Of a stretch of DNA of 50,115 bases, positions 45,779 through 50,115 are shown one piece after another. The DNA comes from Cytophagaceae bacterium. GTDB lineage: Bacteria > Bacteroidota > Bacteroidia > Cytophagales > Flexibacteraceae. The translations under genes and the position numbers were made by a program. The notes below the pieces were generated by a model. That model saw only the letters and a list, made by a program, of their open reading frames with translations, did not search any database and was not told the origin of the DNA. The stretch lies in assembly GCA_027487695.1 (NCBI GenBank), contig JAIYDB010000059.1, forward strand, positions 1 to 50,115, written 5' to 3'. Numbering within the stretch: position 1 is the first letter of the stretch; each line of letters begins with the position of its first letter.

Positions 45779-47143
45779 ATGAGAACCCATTTTCAATCGC
45801 TTACCGATGTTATTGTTGCCCTTGCCACGCCACCTGGGGTAAGTGCCCTTGCTGTGATTAGAGTTTCAGGAACCGATGCAATTGCTATTGTGCAGCAAAT
45901 ATGGAAAGGGAAGGCACTCACAGAAATGGCTGGTAATCAGTTTGTTTTTGGGAGATTAGTAGATGAAAATGGGATTATTGATGAAGTTGTAGCCGCCATT
46001 TATCGAGCGCCAAAAAGCTTTACTGGCGATGAGATGGTAGAATTGACCACCCACGGCAATATGTATGTGGTGGAGCGTGCTATGCAAGCCTTGATTAAGG
46101 TGGGGGGACGTGCAGCTGAGGCAGGGGAGTTTACCAAAAGAGCATTTCTGAATGGGAAAATGGACCTATCGCAAGCGGAAGCAGTAGCCGATATTATCCA
46201 TGCAGATAGTGCGGCTGCCCACCAAACAGCTATGAATCAGCTACGAGGAGGGATAAGCAAGGAGCTAAAGGTATTGCGCCAAGAACTGCTAGATTTTGCG
46301 GGTCTGCTAGAACTAGAACTTGATTTTAGTGAGGAAGATGTGGAATTCGCCAATCGTGACCGACTTACTCATTTAATGCGCCAAATACTTGCTGTGATAC
46401 TACAATTGGCAGGTACTTTTAAGGCAGGTAATGCCATTAAAAATGGGATTGCAGTAGTAATTGCAGGCAAGCCTAATGCAGGTAAAAGCACCTTGCTCAA
46501 TGCCTTATTGCAGGAAGAACGCGCCATTGTAAGCGAGATTGCCGGCACCACCAGAGATGTGATTGAAGATGAACTTTTAATTGAAGGTATCCGTTTCCGA
46601 TTTATAGATACTGCTGGTTTGCGAGCCACTACCGATACTATTGAGGCCATTGGAGTAGCCCGTAGTAAGGAGCAAATGGGCAAGGCCGATGTTATTCTTT
46701 ACCTGTTTGATGCGAGTATTACCACACCAGAAGAATTAGCTGAAGAAGTAGGGGAGTGGGAAGAACTTGGTAAGCCGATAGTACTCATAGCCAATAAGTA
46801 CGACCTTGGCACGGCGGGCAATTACCCTGAAGGAACGCAGTTTATTTCTGCTAAAAACAAAGAAGGCATAGAGCCCTTAAAGCAGTTGCTCCTCCAAAAA
46901 ACGATAGACCAGTCGGTAGCTGCGGATGGGGTGATGATTACCAATATCCGTCACCATGAGGCACTGCAAGCATCAGGAATTGCGCTGCAAAAAGCACTAC
47001 AACATATAGAAACCCAGATAGGTACAGAACTCATTGCTGAAGAAATACGAGAGGCCTTATACCAGCTTGGACTCATTACAGGTGAAGTAAATAATGAAGA
47101 GTTGCTGGGGACTATATTTTCACGGTTTTGTATAGGCAAATAA
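45779..47143 (+). CDS. mnmE: tRNA modification GTPase MnmE
   Basis: The protein has 454 residues from ATG 45779 (MRTHFQSLTDVIVALATPPG); the frame extends to a TTG at 45749 that adds a non-conserved stretch. The N-terminal folate-binding domain is followed by a helical domain and a G domain with GKPNAGKST (230-238), AGTTRD, DTAGLR and NKYD. It ends in the invariant FCIGK. With MnmG it builds the 5-carboxymethylaminomethyl group on U34 of tRNAs, which include tRNA-Lys(TTT). Confidence 0.97.
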   Translation: MRTHFQSLTDVIVALATPPGVSALAVIRVSGTDAIAIVQQIWKGKALTEMAGNQFVFGRLVDENGIIDEVVAAIYRAPKSFTGDEMVELTTHGNMYVVERAMQALIKVGGRAAEAGEFTKRAFLNGKMDLSQAEAVADIIHADSAAAHQTAMNQLRGGISKELKVLRQELLDFAGLLELELDFSEEDVEFANRDRLTHLMRQILAVILQLAGTFKAGNAIKNGIAVVIAGKPNAGKSTLLNALLQEERAIVSEIAGTTRDVIEDELLIEGIRFRFIDTAGLRATTDTIEAIGVARSKEQMGKADVILYLFDASITTPEELAEEVGEWEELGKPIVLIANKYDLGTAGNYPEGTQFISAKNKEGIEPLKQLLLQKTIDQSVAADGVMITNIRHHEALQASGIALQKALQHIETQIGTELIAEEIREALYQLGLITGEVNNEELLGTIFSRFCIGK

Positions 47144-47157
47144 GTTTTCTAGGTTAT

Positions 47158-47181
47158 TGATAGTATCAAATGATACTATCA
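47158..47181. promoter_or_regulatory. Double 11-bp palindrome upstream of the KAP NTPase gene
   Basis: TGATAGTATCA and TGATACTATCA, each itself a palindrome of the form TGATA-S-TATCA, are joined by AA to give a perfect 24-base inverted repeat. The site therefore has four TGATA half-sites, as expected for a pair of bound dimers. It lies 15 bases after mnmE and 97 bases before the KAP start. As an RNA hairpin it would be AT-rich without a T-run, so an operator is favoured over a terminator. Confidence 0.6.
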
Positions 47182-47277
47182 TAGGGTGTTTGGCGCTGAT
47201 TTACAGCAACATAAAAACTCTAAATAGTAGTAAGAAAAATTCTTATATTGCAGGTACAATATGAGAAAAGGGGTTTT

Positions 47278-49734
47278 ATGAGTAAATTTTTGGGTTGGTA
47301 TAAACTAAATGGTAAGCACGCGATTTTAAATTTGCTGCTTATCTTAGGGGTTTTTGTTTTTAATGAGCCTATTAAGGGACTGATAAATGCTTTACCTTCA
47401 AACGTACTAAAGATAAAACCTAGTTGGTGGGCTGATTTTCTTTGGCTTTCATCTGGTATTGGCTTGCTTATTTCTGGTTGGAATTATGAAGTCAAAGGCT
47501 GGCAAAAATTTTTGAATAGATTTTTAGTTGCATTAGGAATTGTCCTCGCATACAGTATTTTATTTAGGAATGTTTATGGACTTGTTCACCTGAAAGCAAC
47601 TGAATGGGTTTATTATTTTGATATTGTTTTCTTTGCAGCAGCTTCTTGGTGGGCAGCTCCTTTATTTAGATTTTGGTATGAGAAAGACCAATTACACAAA
47701 AGCCATAAAGAAGAAAAACAAGAGGAACCAGATAAAAAAATATTTACCCCTTTTATAGAAGATATCCCCACAGAAAACGAAGACGAACTACAGCGTGAAT
47801 CTTATGCCAAAACCTTAGCAAATAAAATTCTTAAGACCACTCCAAAGAGAGCTTTTAACATAGGCATTTTTGGAGAGTGGGGTTCTGGTAAGAGTGATTT
47901 TATTCATAGAATAGGTAGGGCACTAAGAGAGCAAAAAGATAAAGAAGTTATTATTGTAGAGTTTAACCCTTGGCGAGTTGGTAGTAATAGTAGTATAACC
48001 GAGGATTACTTACAGGTGCTTTCTAGGCATTTGCGCCCGTATAGCTCCCGATTAAGTAATAGTATTGGCGATTATGCAAAGCAATTTATCAATAACTCCG
48101 ATAGACAAAGTACTTTAAAGACTACATTGAATTTAGTTGTCGAAGCTATATTTAATAGTTCAGATAAAGAAGCGCAATATTTATCTATAAAAGATGAAGT
48201 AAAATACCTAAACAAAACTATAGTTGTATTTATAGATGACTTAGACCGCTTAACTAAAGAGGAGATATTTGAAACTTTTAAGCTAATAAGGAATGTAGCT
48301 GATTTTCCTAATACATTTTTTGTTTTAGGGGTAGATAAGAAGTACGTTAATGATACTGCATTTGGTACTATTTTGAAAGATCAAAGTCAAAGGGATGCAC
48401 TAGAAAAATCTAAATCATATTTGGATAAGATCTTTCAACATGAAGTACCTTTAACGAAGATTCCTGGTAATGTATATATGGATGCTGTTTTATCAAATTT
48501 AGAAACATATTTCCCTGATGATGCGGATAAAGATGTTATTTACAAATTGTTTTATCAGCTTTCTTTAGACAATAAGATGTTTGTGAGTTTTCGACAAATT
48601 AAACGATTTTTAAATCGCTTCTTTTTAGATTTTGAGTCAAGATTTCTTATTGTAGTAAAGCTTGATTTACTAATATTAAACTTTTTACTGGAATTCTATC
48701 AAGAAGACTATGAAAGGTTTTTAGAACAAAAACACACTTACAGTGGAGAAGGTGATTTAGAAAATGCAGAAGAAATGTGGAATTTTTCACAATTTATGAT
48801 AAGCGGTCAATCAGGGGAAATAGCTAAACTATTATCTTTCTCAAAGAAATCTCTAAGATTAAAATCAAATTTCTATTTATATTTTGGGGATGCTTTGTAT
48901 TTTCAAATTAGCAAAGAATCTGTTTATAATTTATTAAATAATTTTACTGTTGAAAATATTGAAATGTTCATGAAAATAGTTAGGAACTCTTCCTCCTCTC
49001 AGCTCCGTGTTTACTTTTTATTGCAGGAGATTGTAAAAGATGAAGATGAATTATTAGCTCAATCAACTATAATTTTACTTTTACAGTCCAAGACTTATAT
49101 TTTACTAGATAAGTATATAAACAAGTTTTCTACAGTAGAAATGACAAGTGATAAAGTTGAGCTGATTTTTAAACAAGTCTTACCATTAACCATTGGAATT
49201 AATTTTTCAGATGAAGCTATTTTAGTGCTACTAAATTATATAACAACTCAAAAACCAAACTTGGAAAATTCTGAATTCTTAAATGAAATCATTGATTTCT
49301 ATATCGAAAGAAATAAATCAGTATTACTTATTTTTAATTTTATTATTTTGAATATTGATACCAGCAGAGGTATTAAGTTTGAATTAAAAGAAATATCAAA
49401 AATAAAAGAGTATTTTAATCTAAATCCAGTCCGATTTACGTTCTCCGATATTTGTTCTATAGTATTTAGAAATGAAGCATCTCTTAGTAATGAGAAGTAT
49501 TTTAAAATTATTGAAATTCTTAGATTAATTTTTCCAGACAAAGATGAAATTAAAAAATACTTCCATAAGGATTTAAATGATTCATCTAAAGGGATTGAGG
49601 CATTGATTATATTCCTGTTGTATGGTAACTGGTCTCAGGAAAATGCGAATAGCCCTGCTCAAATTTTTAATGGTAATATGAGAACTGACTTTAATAAGCA
49701 AAGACAGAATTATATTGATAGCAAAATTTGGTAG
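47278..49734 (+). CDS. Membrane-anchored KAP family P-loop NTPase
   Basis: The protein has 818 residues from ATG 47278; an in-frame TTG at 47248 is less likely. Four membrane helices occupy about residues 14-32, 50-66, 78-98 and 112-130. An acidic/basic linker follows, then a KAP NTPase domain with Walker A GEWGSGKS (199-206), FNPWRVG, and Walker B IDDLDR (319-324). The C-terminal ~400 residues are helical and unrecognised. KAP NTPases include the phage-exclusion protein PifA and often sit in variable or mobile regions. The second half of the gene is more AT-rich than mnmE, in line with transfer. A defence or signalling role is possible but not proven. Confidence 0.85.
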   Translation: MSKFLGWYKLNGKHAILNLLLILGVFVFNEPIKGLINALPSNVLKIKPSWWADFLWLSSGIGLLISGWNYEVKGWQKFLNRFLVALGIVLAYSILFRNVYGLVHLKATEWVYYFDIVFFAAASWWAAPLFRFWYEKDQLHKSHKEEKQEEPDKKIFTPFIEDIPTENEDELQRESYAKTLANKILKTTPKRAFNIGIFGEWGSGKSDFIHRIGRALREQKDKEVIIVEFNPWRVGSNSSITEDYLQVLSRHLRPYSSRLSNSIGDYAKQFINNSDRQSTLKTTLNLVVEAIFNSSDKEAQYLSIKDEVKYLNKTIVVFIDDLDRLTKEEIFETFKLIRNVADFPNTFFVLGVDKKYVNDTAFGTILKDQSQRDALEKSKSYLDKIFQHEVPLTKIPGNVYMDAVLSNLETYFPDDADKDVIYKLFYQLSLDNKMFVSFRQIKRFLNRFFLDFESRFLIVVKLDLLILNFLLEFYQEDYERFLEQKHTYSGEGDLENAEEMWNFSQFMISGQSGEIAKLLSFSKKSLRLKSNFYLYFGDALYFQISKESVYNLLNNFTVENIEMFMKIVRNSSSSQLRVYFLLQEIVKDEDELLAQSTIILLLQSKTYILLDKYINKFSTVEMTSDKVELIFKQVLPLTIGINFSDEAILVLLNYITTQKPNLENSEFLNEIIDFYIERNKSVLLIFNFIILNIDTSRGIKFELKEISKIKEYFNLNPVRFTFSDICSIVFRNEASLSNEKYFKIIEILRLIFPDKDEIKKYFHKDLNDSSKGIEALIIFLLYGNWSQENANSPAQIFNGNMRTDFNKQRQNYIDSKIW

Positions 49735-49749
49735 GAACTTTAGAATTCT

Positions 49750-50115
49750 TTACCTCCCCGTAAAACTAGGCTTTCTCTTCTCACTAAACGCAGTAGTGCC
49801 TTCTTTATAATCTTCACTAGAGCCAGCTATTTGTTGGTACTGGCGTTCGTATTCTAGCATATCGTCTAGGCTGGTTTCGTAGCTGCGGTTCAGCATCTTC
49901 TTAATCAGGCCTATGGCTTTGGTTGGGGCAGCTTTGTAATGGTCAGTTAGTTTTTGGACTTCAGCGTCTAAGTCTGCCATCGGTACGCACTTATATATCA
50001 TGCCTAGGCGGGCGGCTTCTTCGGCAGGTACTTTATTCGCCATTGTGCTTAATTCAAAAGCTTTGCCATAGCCTACCAATCGTGGTAAGAAAAAGCTGCT
50101 GCCGCTATCTAATAC
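49750..50115 (-). CDS. Enoyl-CoA hydratase/isomerase family protein, PaaG-like (3' part)
   Basis: The reading frame is open to the window edge, so at least 121 C-terminal residues are seen and the start lies beyond 50115. The visible part begins LDSGSSFFLPRLVG and continues VGYGKAFEL...VPAEEAARLGMIYKCV, then ends SEKRKPSFTGR. This is the C-terminal half of a crotonase-fold enzyme. The DSGSSFFLPR segment resembles PaaG (ring-epoxide isomerase of phenylacetate breakdown) more than ordinary enoyl-CoA hydratase, but the choice cannot be settled from this fragment. The TTG at 50077 is internal, not a start. Confidence 0.88.
   Translation of the reverse strand, partial: VLDSGSSFFLPRLVGYGKAFELSTMANKVPAEEAARLGMIYKCVPMADLDAEVQKLTDHYKAAPTKAIGLIKKMLNRSYETSLDDMLEYERQYQQIAGSSEDYKEGTTAFSEKRKPSFTGR

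Noticed and set aside
47158-47181. mnmE terminator
   Set aside because: The palindrome is AT-rich, leaves at best a 9-bp stem, and has no following T-run; its internal TGATA-S-TATCA symmetry fits protein binding better.

Overview
The window is a chromosomal segment of a Bacteroidota bacterium. Two very large secreted proteins end in type A type IX secretion (T9SS) sorting domains, many genes belong to Bacteroidota families (DUF4270, DUF4834, GSCFA, short starch synthase), and several promoters carry the phylum's -7 element TAnnTTTG. The DNA is AT-rich and mostly housekeeping, with small accessory patches. I cannot name the genus.

Layout. 1-3546: tRNA-Lys with its terminator, a structured leader, and four accessory genes (hemerythrin-like, two-domain GNAT, a peptide-deformylase-like lipoprotein, DUF4256). 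3669-7229: a 1167-residue T9SS adhesin-like protein (minus). 7689-8795: carA. 9001-17779: a 2907-residue T9SS protein built from nine repeated modules. 17926-21117: nadC, a small envelope protein, DUF4834, metK. 21226-24596: sdaA, an RluA-type pseudouridine synthase, a LolC/E-type permease and a possible free-standing nuclease. 24595-25045: three tandem minus-strand small RNA genes that I predict from the sequence. 25054-28863 (minus): panC-panD-PBP1A. 29097-33207 (plus): short starch synthase, DUF4270 lipoprotein, glmS. 33318-35706: two tandem signal peptidases I. 35811-37196: a 'mobile mystery' A/B pair (Xre regulator plus Fic protein) with a two-palindrome operator, and a small unknown ORF. 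37229-39910 (minus): tgt, cysS. 39994-45667: mtgA, a DUF4177-like protein, DUF898/YjgN, an M48 protease, GSCFA and VWA proteins. 45779-50115: mnmE, a membrane KAP NTPase preceded by a double palindrome, and the 3' part of an enoyl-CoA hydratase/PaaG-like gene that runs off the edge.

How the genes fit together. Envelope work dominates: peptidoglycan polymerisation (PBP1A, MtgA, amino-sugar supply by GlmS), signal peptide cleavage (two LepB), lipoprotein handling (LolC/E type), secreted T9SS cargo and membrane quality control (M48). Cofactor and tRNA genes (nadC, panC, panD, metK, tgt, cysS, mnmE, tRNA-Lys) fill the rest.

The most interesting part is 24595-25045. Three units of about 80 nt share TTG-N19-TAnnTTTG-N3-ACTG promoters, a central hairpin after CAG, a TTAG segment and a terminator hairpin. 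Two terminator stems contain a pair that works as G-U only on the minus strand. They look like a small family of independently transcribed RNAs, next to and convergent with a candidate nuclease gene. All coordinates, motifs and structures come from reading the sequence; no database search was run.
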